Below are positions 44,365 through 53,389 of a stretch of 64,000 nt of DNA, in pieces. Source of the stretch: Mycolicibacterium fluoranthenivorans. GTDB taxonomy: Bacteria; Actinomycetota; Actinomycetes; Mycobacteriales; Mycobacteriaceae. Position numbers and translations under genes: made by a program. The stretch spans positions 310,001-374,000 of the forward strand of contig NZ_JAANOW010000001.1 in the NCBI RefSeq assembly GCF_011758805.1, written 5' to 3'. Below the pieces are notes generated by a model that saw nothing but the letters and a program-made list of their open reading frames with translations, made no database searches and was not told the DNA's origin. Numbering within the stretch: position 1 is the stretch's first letter; each line of letters opens with the position of its first letter.

Positions 44365-45474
44365 ATGGACCGCCAACGTGTCGTGATCGCCGGGCTCGGC
44401 GACACCGGGGTGCTCACCGCCATTCGGTTGGCCCGGCGCTTCGATGTCGTGGGTATCTCGGTGAAACCGGGCTTGGTCAGTGGCCAGGAACTGGGCGTGC
44501 GGGTGGCGCGGCCCGACGACTGGGCCCGCGACTACTGGATCGAGTTCGGCCGGTTCCGTGGACTGGACCGGGTGCGTACGGTGCACGGGGTGCTCACGGG
44601 CGTGGATCTGGCGGCGCGCACCGTGCATGTCGATCGTGTCGGTGCGGCCGCGGTGGAGCCCTATGACGTGCTGGTCATCGCGACCGGTGTGACCAATGGA
44701 TTCTGGCGGCGACCGGTCTGGCAGACCGCCGATGATGTTGGGCGGGAACTGCATTCGGTGCACGACCGGCTGGCCGGTGCGGAGTCGATCGCAATCATCG
44801 GTGGTGGTGCCGCCGCGGTGAGTGCCGCGGCGAATCTGGCGGTGGCCTTGCCGGCTTCCGGTGTCGCGCTGTACTACCCCGGTGAACGTGCGCTGCCCCA
44901 ACATCATTGGCGGGTGTGGAACCGGATCGAGAAGCGGTTGCGGGCGGCCGGGGTGGCGTTGCACTCCGGCCATCGCGCGGTGGTCCCCGTGGGATTCGGC
45001 TGCGACGCCATCACCGGTGACCCGGTGCACTGGTCGACGGGGCAGTCCCCGGTCGCCGCGGACGCGGTGCTCTGGGCGATCGGCAAGGTTCGCCCCAACA
45101 CGGCGTGGCTACCGGCCGATGTGCTCGACGAGCAGGGATTCGTCCGCGTGACACCGCAATTGCGGGTGCCCGGGCATCCGGGGGTGTTCGCGGTCGGCGA
45201 CGTCGCGGCCACCGATCCGCTGCGGGCGTCGGCGCGCAGCCGGGCCGACGGTCTGGTGGCCCGCAACGTCAAGGCCTATCTCGCCGGTGGCCGGCCGCGG
45301 GACTACCGCGCCCCGTCGACCCGCTGGGGCTCGGTCCTCGGAGTGCAGCGTGACGGCCTGGAGGTGTTCACCCCGGCCGGGCAGGCGTTCCGCTTCCCCG
45401 CGTGGTCGATCGAGCGGGTGCTGCAGCCGTGGATCGTCCGGCGTGGCATCTACCGCGGGGTGCGGGGGCGGTAG
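44365..45474 (+). CDS. FAD-dependent NADH dehydrogenase-like oxidoreductase
   Basis: A 369-residue pyridine-nucleotide disulfide oxidoreductase fold. FAD motif VVIAGLGDTGVLTAIRLA at the N-terminus, NAD(P) motif IAIIGGGAAAVSAAANLA in the middle, and GVFAVGDVAATD for FAD near the C-terminus. It lacks a CxxxxC redox disulfide, so it is closer to AIF/Ndh-like enzymes than to thioredoxin or glutathione reductases. The first FAD motif is atypical (GLGDTG). The electron acceptor is unknown. Confidence 0.78.
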   Translation: MDRQRVVIAGLGDTGVLTAIRLARRFDVVGISVKPGLVSGQELGVRVARPDDWARDYWIEFGRFRGLDRVRTVHGVLTGVDLAARTVHVDRVGAAAVEPYDVLVIATGVTNGFWRRPVWQTADDVGRELHSVHDRLAGAESIAIIGGGAAAVSAAANLAVALPASGVALYYPGERALPQHHWRVWNRIEKRLRAAGVALHSGHRAVVPVGFGCDAITGDPVHWSTGQSPVAADAVLWAIGKVRPNTAWLPADVLDEQGFVRVTPQLRVPGHPGVFAVGDVAATDPLRASARSRADGLVARNVKAYLAGGRPRDYRAPSTRWGSVLGVQRDGLEVFTPAGQAFRFPAWSIERVLQPWIVRRGIYRGVRGR

Positions 45475-45546
45475 CGACCCTGGATCCGGGCCATCTACCG
45501 TCGTCAATACGGTACGGTCGCCAGTAGGTGGGCGGAGAGGACTCGG

Positions 45547-46767
45547 ATGAGCAAGGTCATGGAAGGTGTACGCGTCCTAGAGGTCGCGCAGTTCACCTTC
45601 GTCCCGGCGGCGGGGGCGATCCTGGCGGACTGGGGTGCCGATGTCATCAAGATCGAACATCCGCTTCGGGGCGATACCCAGCGGGGGTTCGTGAATATGG
45701 GCGGCTTCGCGCTGGACCCTGACCGGCACCCGCTGATCGAACATCCCAACCGCGGTAAACGCAGCGTCGGCATCGACGTCTCCACGCCCGGCGGCCAGGA
45801 GGTGCTCTACGAGATCGCCAAGACCGCCGACGTGTTCCTGACCAATTACCTGCCTGCGCAGCGGCAGCGGAACAAGTTCGACGTCGAGCACATCCGTGCG
45901 GCGAACCCGAACATCATCTACGCGCGCGGCAGCGCGTACGGAGACAAGGGCGCCGAACGCGACACCGGCGGATTCGACGGCACCGCCTTCTGGACCCGCA
46001 GCGGGGTCGGACACGCGCTCACCCCCGAGGAACTGGGAGGTGCTCTGCCCCAAGGTATCCCGGCCTTCGGCGACTCGATCGGCGGGATGAACATCGCTGG
46101 CGGGATCTCGGCGGCACTGTTTCACCGGGAACGCACCGGGGAGGCCCTGGAGATTGACGTCTCGCTGCTGAGTACCGCGTGGTGGGCCGCGGGCGCCAGC
46201 GTCACCCAGGGCATGGAGACCGGGGAGACGATGCGCTCGCTGATGCCGGGTACCACGGCATCGGTGAATCCGTTCATGGCCAACTACCAGACCTCTGACG
46301 GCGGCACCATCAACCTGTGCATCGTCAGCCCCACCGGCTATATCCGCGACACCTTCGCGCATCTGGGCTTGGCCGAACTCGCCGATGATCCGCGATTCTC
46401 CGACGTGCTGCCGCTGATCGAGAATGCCGAAGCCGGTGTGGAACTCATCGCCGAAGCAATTCGCAGCAAGCCGTTCGAGTACTGGCGCCGGCATCTCAAG
46501 ACCATGAAAGGTCAGTGGGCGCCGTTCCAGAGCCTGGTGGATCTGGGTACCGACGAGCAGGCGATCGCCAACGACATGATCGTCGAGGTCGAAGGTGCGG
46601 ACGGGAAACCGTTCAAGGTGGTGCGTGGGCCGGTGCAGTTCAATCATGAGCCGCTGCAGACGACCCGTGCCCCGCAGGCCTCCGAGCACACCGAACTGGT
46701 GTTGATGGAAATCGGGCTGGAGTGGGACCGCATCGAGGAGCTCAAGGACGCCGGCGCGATAGCCTGA
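45547..46767 (+). CDS. CaiB/BaiF family CoA transferase
   Basis: A 406-residue class III CoA transferase. It has GVRVLEVAQFTFVPAAGAILADWGADVIKIEHP near the N-terminus (given here as separate blocks GVRVLEVAQF and ADWGADVIKIEHP) and the Asp-containing catalytic region shortly after RSVGIDVSTPGGQEVLYEIA. SD GGAGAGG precedes the ATG. Mycobacterial homologues activate fatty, sterol-derived or organic acids as CoA thioesters. It ends 7 bases before the convergent 13E12 gene. Confidence 0.87.
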   Translation: MSKVMEGVRVLEVAQFTFVPAAGAILADWGADVIKIEHPLRGDTQRGFVNMGGFALDPDRHPLIEHPNRGKRSVGIDVSTPGGQEVLYEIAKTADVFLTNYLPAQRQRNKFDVEHIRAANPNIIYARGSAYGDKGAERDTGGFDGTAFWTRSGVGHALTPEELGGALPQGIPAFGDSIGGMNIAGGISAALFHRERTGEALEIDVSLLSTAWWAAGASVTQGMETGETMRSLMPGTTASVNPFMANYQTSDGGTINLCIVSPTGYIRDTFAHLGLAELADDPRFSDVLPLIENAEAGVELIAEAIRSKPFEYWRRHLKTMKGQWAPFQSLVDLGTDEQAIANDMIVEVEGADGKPFKVVRGPVQFNHEPLQTTRAPQASEHTELVLMEIGLEWDRIEELKDAGAIA

Positions 46768-46774
46768 GCCGGTC

Positions 46775-48247
46775 TCAGAACGGGATCGGTGTGTCATCGA
46801 GTGCGGCTTGTTCGTAGAGGTGGTCTTCGAGCTGCCAGGCCAACAGGCGTCGTTCGGCCTGTCGTTGGTCGAGGCGCTCGCGGTTGGTTCCGCGTTCATG
46901 GGTGAGACGTTGGGTGTGTTCGGCGGTGCGCGTCTGCCTGCGTCGGGGCATTTTCAGTCCACGGAGCGGGTTCGGGGTTGCGGCGGTGTGGATATCGGGT
47001 GTTCCGGTTGGCGTGGCCAGGGCGGGGAACCAGTGCGCGCCTTCGGGTGTGGTGGTGTGCACCTGGCCGGTGGGGGTGCGCCAGACCACGGTGCCGTCGG
47101 GGTACTGGGTGTCGGTCCAGCCGTCGTGGAAGGTTTTCAGCAGATGATGAAAACGACACAGGCACTTCAGGTTTGACGGGTGCGTCGGGCCGCCCGGCCA
47201 CGGCACGGTGTGGTCGAGGTCGCAGTATTCGGCGCGCACGGCGCAGCCGGGGAACCGGCAGGTCAGATCGCGGGTCCGGACGAACTGGGCCAACGCGGTG
47301 GAGGGCCGGTAGCCGGGTTCGGCCTCGGGCGCCGGGATGGGGATGCCCTTGACCGTGGCACCCGCACGCAGCAGAGCGGTGACCTGGTCGGCGGGTAGTA
47401 CGCCGTGCCCGGGCAGGTATCCCGGCGCGTGCGGGTCGGCGGTGAGGGTGGCCGGAGTGGCGATCACGTGGATCACGAATCGGCCCGCGGTGGCGGTGCG
47501 GCCGGGGTCGGCGGCCGGGCAGGCCGCATTGCCGCATTCGCAGGCCAGCGCGGTGCCCAGCCCGATCGCGAGGATGGCATCGGAGCGGCGTTGGTGTTTG
47601 GTGCGCGGGTCATCGGCACACACGCTGTCGGCCATCCTGTCGAGCAGGGTGTCGAACGCGGCACCTGCGGCGGCCTCGACGCGGGCCCAGACATCGGACA
47701 TCCCGCCCGGGGCGGGCGCCACATCGACGCGCCGCTTGTCCCGCGCCGGGCCCGGAGTGCGGACTCCTGCAGGATCACTGCGGGCAATGACCTCGTCGAT
47801 GCGCTGCTCCTGCACCGGCCCCGACAGTCGCATCCATTCGAGCAGCTTGGCGGCGATCTGGACGTCGATCACGGCCAGCCGGGCCGGATCGTCGACCAGG
47901 TCGGTGCGGTTGATCACCGTGGTGACCAACCGGTAGTCCACCTCCCCGGACAGATGCACCGTCGCCACTGCCGGTAACCGGTCGCGGAGCGCGATTGCCA
48001 CCCTGAGCTGGGCATCCGCCCGGGATCGGGAGATCCCCAACCCGACGGCCACCTCGGCGGCCAGGCCGGCGTACCCGTCGATCGCCCAGTTCAGTCGCTC
48101 CACGTCCGCACCCGGGGCACGGATCTCATAGAGATCGGCGATCGCCTCCAGCCGGCGCGCCCCCGCGGCGTTCTCCGCGCGCACGGCCGTCGCCATCCGG
48201 TCCAGTGCCTCAGCCGCTGCGGACCGCTCCAGCAATGCATCGAACAT
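46775..48247 (-). CDS. 13E12 repeat family protein: DUF222 and HNH endonuclease
   Basis: A 490-residue protein. The DUF222 helical domain spans about residues 10-280; the HNH nuclease motif is CDLDHTVPWPGGPTHPSNL followed by CRFHH, with extra cysteines likely binding zinc. The charged C-terminus (RRRQTRTAEHTQRL) is typical. Such genes are multicopy in mycobacteria and of unknown role, possibly mobile-element-derived. TAACAT lies 7 bases before ATG 48247, so this leaderless start is preferred over TTG 48277. There are no adjacent transposase or integrase genes. Confidence 0.87.
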   Translation of the reverse strand: MFDALLERSAAAEALDRMATAVRAENAAGARRLEAIADLYEIRAPGADVERLNWAIDGYAGLAAEVAVGLGISRSRADAQLRVAIALRDRLPAVATVHLSGEVDYRLVTTVINRTDLVDDPARLAVIDVQIAAKLLEWMRLSGPVQEQRIDEVIARSDPAGVRTPGPARDKRRVDVAPAPGGMSDVWARVEAAAGAAFDTLLDRMADSVCADDPRTKHQRRSDAILAIGLGTALACECGNAACPAADPGRTATAGRFVIHVIATPATLTADPHAPGYLPGHGVLPADQVTALLRAGATVKGIPIPAPEAEPGYRPSTALAQFVRTRDLTCRFPGCAVRAEYCDLDHTVPWPGGPTHPSNLKCLCRFHHLLKTFHDGWTDTQYPDGTVVWRTPTGQVHTTTPEGAHWFPALATPTGTPDIHTAATPNPLRGLKMPRRRQTRTAEHTQRLTHERGTNRERLDQRQAERRLLAWQLEDHLYEQAALDDTPIPF

Positions 48248-48254
48248 GTGTGCG

Positions 48255-48260
48255 ATGTTA
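48255..48260 (-). promoter_or_regulatory. -10 element (TAACAT) of the 13E12 gene
   Basis: TAACAT on the minus strand is 7 bases before ATG 48247, fitting a leaderless transcript. Confidence 0.5.
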
Positions 48261-48355
48261 GTCGCGGGGTCCGACAACCGGCCGGCATCGAGATCGCCGG
48301 CCTCGACGCTTAGGGAAGCTAGAAATTAGCCTCACTCACCGTCGAGGCAACCCCT

Positions 48356-49489
48356 TCAGCCCGTCGCGACCCGGGGTGCCTTGTCCGCGACCGCGGTATC
48401 GAGCACCAGCTCCGCCACCCGGTTCCGATGCGCTTCGGCACTGCCGAGCAACGCGGCGTCGGTGACGGCCCGCTTGAAGTACAGGTGCGCCTGGTGTTCC
48501 CAGGTGAACCCGATACCGCCGTGCACCTGGATGGTGTCGGTGGCGATGCGGGCGAGCGTCGCCGACGCCAGGGCCTGGGCGATGCTGACCGCCAGCGCGG
48601 GGTCATCGGATCCGTCGGTCAACGCCCACACCGCGTGATAGGTGGCCGAGCGGGCATGTTCGAGGTCGACGAGACCTTCCGCGAGCCGGTGCTTCACCGC
48701 CTGGAAGGAGCCGATCGGCCTACCGAACTGCAACCGGGATTTGGCGTACTCCACCGACAGATCGAGCAGATGCTGCGCGGCGCCGACCTGCTCGGCGGCC
48801 AGCAGCGCCGACCCGGCCTGCAGGGCGTGGGTGATGATGCGTGGTGCGGTGTCCGGTCCCGCGATCAGCCGGGCCGGCGCATCGGTGAGGGTGATGGTGG
48901 CCTGCGGCCGAGTGAGATCGAGGGTGACCAGCGGTTCGCGATGGACGCCGTCGGAGGCCACGGCATACAACGCCACCCCCTCCGAACCCGTTGCCGCGAC
49001 CAGCAGTTCGTCGGCGTCGCCGTCGACCACCCGGTCGATGCGGCCGGTCAGGGTGTCGGTCCCGGTCACTGTGACAGCGTCGGGATCGAAGGCGCCGGCG
49101 CGGTCGCCGACGGCGAAGGCCGCCGTGCGGGTACCTTCCACCAGCGCACCGAGTAGTTCGTCGCGGGCCGCGCCGGGTTGGGCAGCCACCAGTGCGGGGA
49201 TGGCCAGGTACACGGTGCCGAAGAGCGGACCGGTCGCGAGTGCGGCGCCGAGTTCCTCCGCCGCGATCGCTTGATCGACAAGGGTGCCGCCGGCTCCGCC
49301 GTCGGATTCGGGCACCGAAAGGCCGAGCACCCCCAACTCCGACCCCAGGCGCTGCCAGACCTTTCGGTCGAACCGCGGTTCGGATTCCATCTGGGTGCGG
49401 GCGGGCTGCTCGCCGAAGTTGTCGGCACTGAATTTACGTACGGCGGAGCGCAATTGAGCTTGTTCGGAACTGAACTCGAACTCAGCCAC
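48356..49489 (-). CDS. Acyl-CoA dehydrogenase, smaller subunit of a heteromeric pair
   Basis: A 377-residue protein. The N-terminus is helical (FEFSSEQAQLRSAVRKF). The C-terminal IQVHGGIGFTWEHQAHLYFKRA is typical of FadE28-like partners in mycobacterial alpha2beta2 dehydrogenases for sterol side chains and bulky acyl-CoAs. The usual EGTSE catalytic segment is absent. The GTG start 49489 lies within the last codons of the upstream partner gene (8-base overlap), so the two are translated together. Confidence 0.85.
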   Translation of the reverse strand: MAEFEFSSEQAQLRSAVRKFSADNFGEQPARTQMESEPRFDRKVWQRLGSELGVLGLSVPESDGGAGGTLVDQAIAAEELGAALATGPLFGTVYLAIPALVAAQPGAARDELLGALVEGTRTAAFAVGDRAGAFDPDAVTVTGTDTLTGRIDRVVDGDADELLVAATGSEGVALYAVASDGVHREPLVTLDLTRPQATITLTDAPARLIAGPDTAPRIITHALQAGSALLAAEQVGAAQHLLDLSVEYAKSRLQFGRPIGSFQAVKHRLAEGLVDLEHARSATYHAVWALTDGSDDPALAVSIAQALASATLARIATDTIQVHGGIGFTWEHQAHLYFKRAVTDAALLGSAEAHRNRVAELVLDTAVADKAPRVATG

Positions 49490-50675
49490 GGGGGATCTCC
49501 TTCCAGGGCATACCGGCGTCGGCCCGCAGATCACCGGGCAGGCCGAGGATCCGTTCGGCCAGGATGTTGCGCATCACCTCGGACGTCCCGCCCTCGATGG
49601 TGTTCGCCTTGCTGCGCAGGAAGCGCTGCTGGACGGGCCCGCGCCAATCCTCGGGGTCGTCGCTGTCGTGCAGTCCGTAGCCGTGGTACAGGATGCCTTC
49701 GGCGCCAAGCAGATCCATGCACCATGAATAGATGTGCTGATTCAGCTCGGCGCCCACCAGTTTGCCGACGGACCCCTCCGGTCCGGGGCCGCCGGAGGTC
49801 GCGGTGGCCCGCGAGCGTTGCGCGGTCAGCCGCTGCGCTTCGGAGCGCAACCACAGCTGGGTCAGCTGGTCCCGCAGGACCGGCGTGCGCAGATCGGGTC
49901 GCGTCGCCCACAACGCGACGGCGTCGGCGATGGTGCCCGCGCCGCGCCGGCTGCCGCTGCCGCCGAGGGCGCTGCGCTCGTTCATCAGCGTCGTCATCGC
50001 CACGTTCCAGCCGTTACCCACGTCGCCGAGCCGGTGGGCATCGGGGATCCGGGCGTCGGTGAGGTACACCTCGTTGAACTCGGCCTGGCCCGTCAGCTGG
50101 CGCAGCGGCCGCGTCTCGACGCCCGGGCCGTGCATGTCCAGCACGAAGTAGGTGAGCCCTTTGTGTTTGGCCACATCGGGATTCGACCGGGCCAGCAGCA
50201 GACCCCACCTGGCCCGGTGTGCCAGCGAGGTCCATACCTTCTGGCCGTTGACCACCCATTCGTCACCGTCGAGGACGGCGGAGGTGGCCAGGCCGGCCAG
50301 ATCGGATCCGGCGCCGGGCTCGGAGAACAGCTGACACCAGATGTCCTCGGTCGCCGCCAACGGCCGCAACCACGACCGTTTCAGTTCCTCGGACTGCGCA
50401 TGCTCGCGGATGGTGGGCGCGGCCATGCCGTAGCCCATGGGATTCAGGCTCAGCGGTATCGGTCCGCCCGCGCCCTGCAGGATGCCGTCGGCGACGGCCT
50501 GCAACCCGCGCGACACCCCGAGGCCGCCGAGGCCCTCCGGGAAGTGCACCCAGGACAGGCCGGCGTCGTAGCAGGCAGTGAGGTACTCCGGAATCGGGAC
50601 CTGAGTCGGATCGTGTTCGGCGATGACCCGGCGGGCCAGGTCGGCGACCCGGTCCGCGTCGGCGACGGTGCTCAT
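49482..50675 (-). CDS. Acyl-CoA dehydrogenase, larger subunit of a heteromeric pair
   Basis: A 397-residue protein with the FadE26/29-like layout: LFSEPGAGSDLAGLATSA, WVVNGQKVWTSLAHRA, RFLRSKANTIEGGTSEVMRN near the C-terminus with the expected catalytic-loop Glu. ATG 50675 is 6 bases from a TATGGT -10 element and also has GAGGTG, so both leadered and leaderless starts agree. It forms a heteromer with the downstream gene; the substrate is likely a CoA ester of a branched or ring-containing acid. Confidence 0.87.
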   Translation of the reverse strand: MSTVADADRVADLARRVIAEHDPTQVPIPEYLTACYDAGLSWVHFPEGLGGLGVSRGLQAVADGILQGAGGPIPLSLNPMGYGMAAPTIREHAQSEELKRSWLRPLAATEDIWCQLFSEPGAGSDLAGLATSAVLDGDEWVVNGQKVWTSLAHRARWGLLLARSNPDVAKHKGLTYFVLDMHGPGVETRPLRQLTGQAEFNEVYLTDARIPDAHRLGDVGNGWNVAMTTLMNERSALGGSGSRRGAGTIADAVALWATRPDLRTPVLRDQLTQLWLRSEAQRLTAQRSRATATSGGPGPEGSVGKLVGAELNQHIYSWCMDLLGAEGILYHGYGLHDSDDPEDWRGPVQQRFLRSKANTIEGGTSEVMRNILAERILGLPGDLRADAGMPWKEIPRG

Positions 50676-50681
50676 CACCTC

Positions 50682-50687
50682 ACCATA
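50682..50687 (-). promoter_or_regulatory. -10 element (TATGGT) of the acyl-CoA dehydrogenase pair
   Basis: On the minus strand TATGGT is followed by GAGGTG and ATG 50675. It is a plausible leaderless promoter. Confidence 0.4.
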
Positions 50688-50744
50688 GGTAAGCGTGACG
50701 GCCGTCACTTATGCGGGTCGCGAACCCTGGGGCAGGATGAGGCC

Positions 50745-51164
50745 ATGCAGGTCACCTCAAGCGCAACCGTCGCCACACCCATCGACACGGTGTGGGCCAC
50801 CCTCACCGACCACGTGGGAATGGAGTCCTGGGCGCCGGGCATCAAGGTCAGCCTGGGCCGGCCGGGCACCCCCGAGGCCAACGGCGTGGGCGCCGTCCGT
50901 CAGATCAAGACCCCCGGGCCGGGGCCGGATATCGTCGAGGAGGTCACCACTTTTGACGCACCGCATGTCTTCGGCTACAAGGCGCTCTCGGGCACGCCGT
51001 TCCCCGGCTACACCGGAGAGGTGCGGCTGACACCGTCGGGTACGGGCACGCGGATCGACTACACCATCGGCTCCACGGCGTCGTTCCCGCTCGTGAAGAT
51101 CCCGCTCGCGGGGATCGGGCAGGTGTTGCTGCGGCTACTGGTGCGGGCCGCCGCTAAGGCGTGA
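50745..51164 (+). CDS. SRPBCC (polyketide cyclase/START-like) protein
   Basis: A 139-residue protein: MQVTSSATVATPIDTVWATL at the N-terminus, then IVEEVTTFDAPHVFGYKALSG and GEVRLTPSGTGTRIDYTI. This is the hydrophobic-cavity START-like fold. It is divergent from the acyl-CoA dehydrogenase pair. Its end overlaps the convergent beta-lactamase-like gene by 11 bases. Ligand unknown. Confidence 0.78.
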   Translation: MQVTSSATVATPIDTVWATLTDHVGMESWAPGIKVSLGRPGTPEANGVGAVRQIKTPGPGPDIVEEVTTFDAPHVFGYKALSGTPFPGYTGEVRLTPSGTGTRIDYTIGSTASFPLVKIPLAGIGQVLLRLLVRAAAKA

Positions 51165-52404
51165 CCGGGAACTCGCGGTTGATGCTGTCCAGCAGCGCTG
51201 GATAACGTTTGGCTTCGGGGTGGCCGCTGGGTTTTCCACTGCTCACGACGGCCACCGACAGGGCGCGGTCGGGGTCGGCCCATACCGCGATATCGGTCAG
51301 CCCGGTGTGCCCGAACGCCCCCGCCGCGTCGCGCCCGAAGGGGCCGAATCGCTTGGACCCGAGCATGTAGCCGGTACCCCAGCGCATCGGCGCCCCGCCG
51401 ACCGCGAGATCGGGGCGCAGGCGGCGCGCTTGTCGGGTAGCGCCGTGCAGTGTTTCCGGGGCCAGCACGCGCACCCCGTCGAGTTCGCCGCCGCGGCGCA
51501 GGATTTCGGCGAATCGGGACAGTTCGTCGGCGGTGGAGACGGTGTTCGACGACGGGACGACGCCGGTGAGGAACTCGGGAGTGTTCGAGAGCGGGATGAT
51601 CTGTTGCGGCGTTCCGCCGATCGCGAGCTTGAAAGCCTTGGCGATCGGTGCCGGAAGCGGCTTGCCGGTCACGTGGCTCGGCGCCACCAGCGCAACATCT
51701 TGTTCGGCCACACCGAAATTGGTCCACCTGAAACGCAGCGGCGCCAGGATTTCGTCGTGCAGGATGTCGCGGATGCTGCGCCCGGTGGCCGCCGAGATGA
51801 TCTCGCGCATCAGCGGGCCCCACGTCAAGCCGTGGTAGATGTGCACCAGACCGGGCCGGTAGACGGGCTTCATCTGGCTCAGCATCTCGCGGGCATACGC
51901 ACTGTCGTCCATCCGCCGCAGATCCGGTTTCGGCCCGGTGGCGAACGGGATTCCGGCGCTGTGGGTCAGGACGTGCCGGATGGTGGTGCGGTCCTTGCCA
52001 TGGCTGGTGTAGCCGGGCAGGTAGTCGCACACCCGGTCCTCCAGCGCGAAGTTGCCCCGCTCGATGAGCATGTGTGCGACGGTGACGGTGATCGCCTTGG
52101 CGGCCGAGTAGACGCAGAACGGGGTATCGGTCCGGACCGGAACTCTTTCGGCGTCAACGGGATCGGCCGGGCCGTTACCCCAGGCATGGCCGATGGCCCG
52201 GTTGAGCACCACCTTGCCCCGGTGTCGCACGCACACCTGGATGGCCGGCTGCATGCCCGCCTGGTACCAGTACCTGGCATTGTCCCAGATACGTTCCACC
52301 GCTTGGGAATCGATATCGCTGTGGTCCTCGGGCGCGCGATCGGTGATCTCGTCCAGGTCACTGGACACCCGGATCCGGCCTTCGGGTTTCATCGTCGTGC
52401 TCAT
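51154..52404 (-). CDS. Beta-lactamase/EstB-type serine hydrolase
   Basis: A 416-residue class C/VIII-like protein: SAAK (SxxK motif), YHGLTWG in the Y-x-N position and GHTG in the KTG position. It has no signal peptide, so a cytoplasmic esterase role is more likely than beta-lactam resistance; mycobacterial LipE/LipL-type enzymes are relatives. Its ATG overlaps the nitrobindin stop by 4 bases, giving a two-gene operon. Confidence 0.82.
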   Translation of the reverse strand: MSTTMKPEGRIRVSSDLDEITDRAPEDHSDIDSQAVERIWDNARYWYQAGMQPAIQVCVRHRGKVVLNRAIGHAWGNGPADPVDAERVPVRTDTPFCVYSAAKAITVTVAHMLIERGNFALEDRVCDYLPGYTSHGKDRTTIRHVLTHSAGIPFATGPKPDLRRMDDSAYAREMLSQMKPVYRPGLVHIYHGLTWGPLMREIISAATGRSIRDILHDEILAPLRFRWTNFGVAEQDVALVAPSHVTGKPLPAPIAKAFKLAIGGTPQQIIPLSNTPEFLTGVVPSSNTVSTADELSRFAEILRRGGELDGVRVLAPETLHGATRQARRLRPDLAVGGAPMRWGTGYMLGSKRFGPFGRDAAGAFGHTGLTDIAVWADPDRALSVAVVSSGKPSGHPEAKRYPALLDSINREFPVTP

Positions 52405-52877
52405 GACTGCCTCCGCAGAGTCGCCGACAGATGGTGCTGCAGTGGTTGGCCCACCGCGCCCATCTGCACCGTGTAGGTCAATTCGTCACCGTCGCACCGG
52501 AACGAACGGGCCAGCGCGGTCACCTCTTTGGCCGATGCGGAGCGGCCGATGGTCGTCGCGGTGACGTCGATTCGCAGCGGGTGCGTGGTGAGCGTGCCTT
52601 CCAGGACCTCCACGATGCCGGTCGGATGAGCCAGCAGTAACTCCACCCGGCCCGGCTCGGGTACGCGGACATAGCCGGATTCCGCGTGCAGGGGCCGACC
52701 GTCATCGGCTGCCTTGGTGCGCTGTGAGTAGGCCAGGAACGGCTTGCCGACATGGCCGAACGTCACGGTCTCCAGATACGTGAACGGCGCGATGGTGGGG
52801 TACTCACCCGCCCCGGGGCCGACCCAGGTGCCGAGCAGTGGAGCCAGAACAGCGATATCGGGGTGAAGGTCGGGCAC
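52401..52877 (-). CDS. Nitrobindin (FABP-like heme-binding protein)
   Basis: A 158-residue beta barrel with the family signature [16 protein letters not shown] at about residues 12-27 and a late [22 protein letters not shown] region. Mycobacterial nitrobindins bind ferric heme and isomerise peroxynitrite to nitrate. The distal start at 53042 is not credible because it overlaps the divergent thioesterase gene. TAGGCT 7 bases before GTG 52877 supports a leaderless start; GTG 52883 is one base from the -10 and unlikely. It heads an operon with the EstB-type hydrolase. Confidence 0.85.
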   Translation of the reverse strand: MPDLHPDIAVLAPLLGTWVGPGAGEYPTIAPFTYLETVTFGHVGKPFLAYSQRTKAADDGRPLHAESGYVRVPEPGRVELLLAHPTGIVEVLEGTLTTHPLRIDVTATTIGRSASAKEVTALARSFRCDGDELTYTVQMGAVGQPLQHHLSATLRRQS

Positions 52878-52884
52878 GTTCACC

Positions 52885-52890
52885 AGCCTA
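52885..52890 (-). promoter_or_regulatory. -10 element (TAGGCT) deciding the nitrobindin start
   Basis: TAGGCT on the minus strand lies 7 bases before GTG 52877. The divergent thioesterase gene starts only 36 bases away, at GTG 52914. Confidence 0.5.
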
Positions 52891-52913
52891 CGGCGTGGTG
52901 TTCTAATGCCTGG

Positions 52914-53384
52914 GTGAACACCGACAACGCAACCCTGGTGGGCGACGTGGCACGCCCTCACCCCGCCCGCCTGTCCAAGGCGCTCTACCCCGTGACCGGC
53001 CTGGCGATCGCGAGATACGGGGATATGGACGCGAACGGGCACCTGAACAACTTGGCGCTCGAGGCGCTACACGAAAGCGCGCGAGCCGAGTTCAACGCGC
53101 GCATCTTTCCTGGCATCTATCAGCCCGAGGCGCGCACTGTCCGGCTGGTGACGGCCACCAACGTGGTGCACTTCCTGTCGGAGGTGCACTGGCCGGTGAC
53201 CATCCACACCGGCCTCGGCATCGGGCGTATCGGCCGGACGTCGTTCGTGTCGTCGACCGCGTTGTTCGTCGGTGAGAACTGTGTCGGCCTGTGCGACACG
53301 GTGCTGGTGCTGCTAGGCGACGACGGCCCGACCCCGATCCCCGAACAGACTCGAGAGCAATTGGGGACGTACCTGTTTCGCTGA
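52914..53384 (+). CDS. Hotdog-fold acyl-CoA thioesterase
   Basis: A 156-residue 4HBT-type protein: [20 protein letters not shown] is the characteristic active-site helix with the Asp. The later strands read [16 protein letters not shown] and [22 protein letters not shown]. It probably hydrolyses acyl-CoA in the cytoplasm. GTG 52914 is chosen because the longer frame runs into the divergent nitrobindin gene. A weak TCTAAT -10 element is 6 bases upstream. Confidence 0.8.
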   Translation: MNTDNATLVGDVARPHPARLSKALYPVTGLAIARYGDMDANGHLNNLALEALHESARAEFNARIFPGIYQPEARTVRLVTATNVVHFLSEVHWPVTIHTGLGIGRIGRTSFVSSTALFVGENCVGLCDTVLVLLGDDGPTPIPEQTREQLGTYLFR

Positions 53385-53389
53385 CCCGA

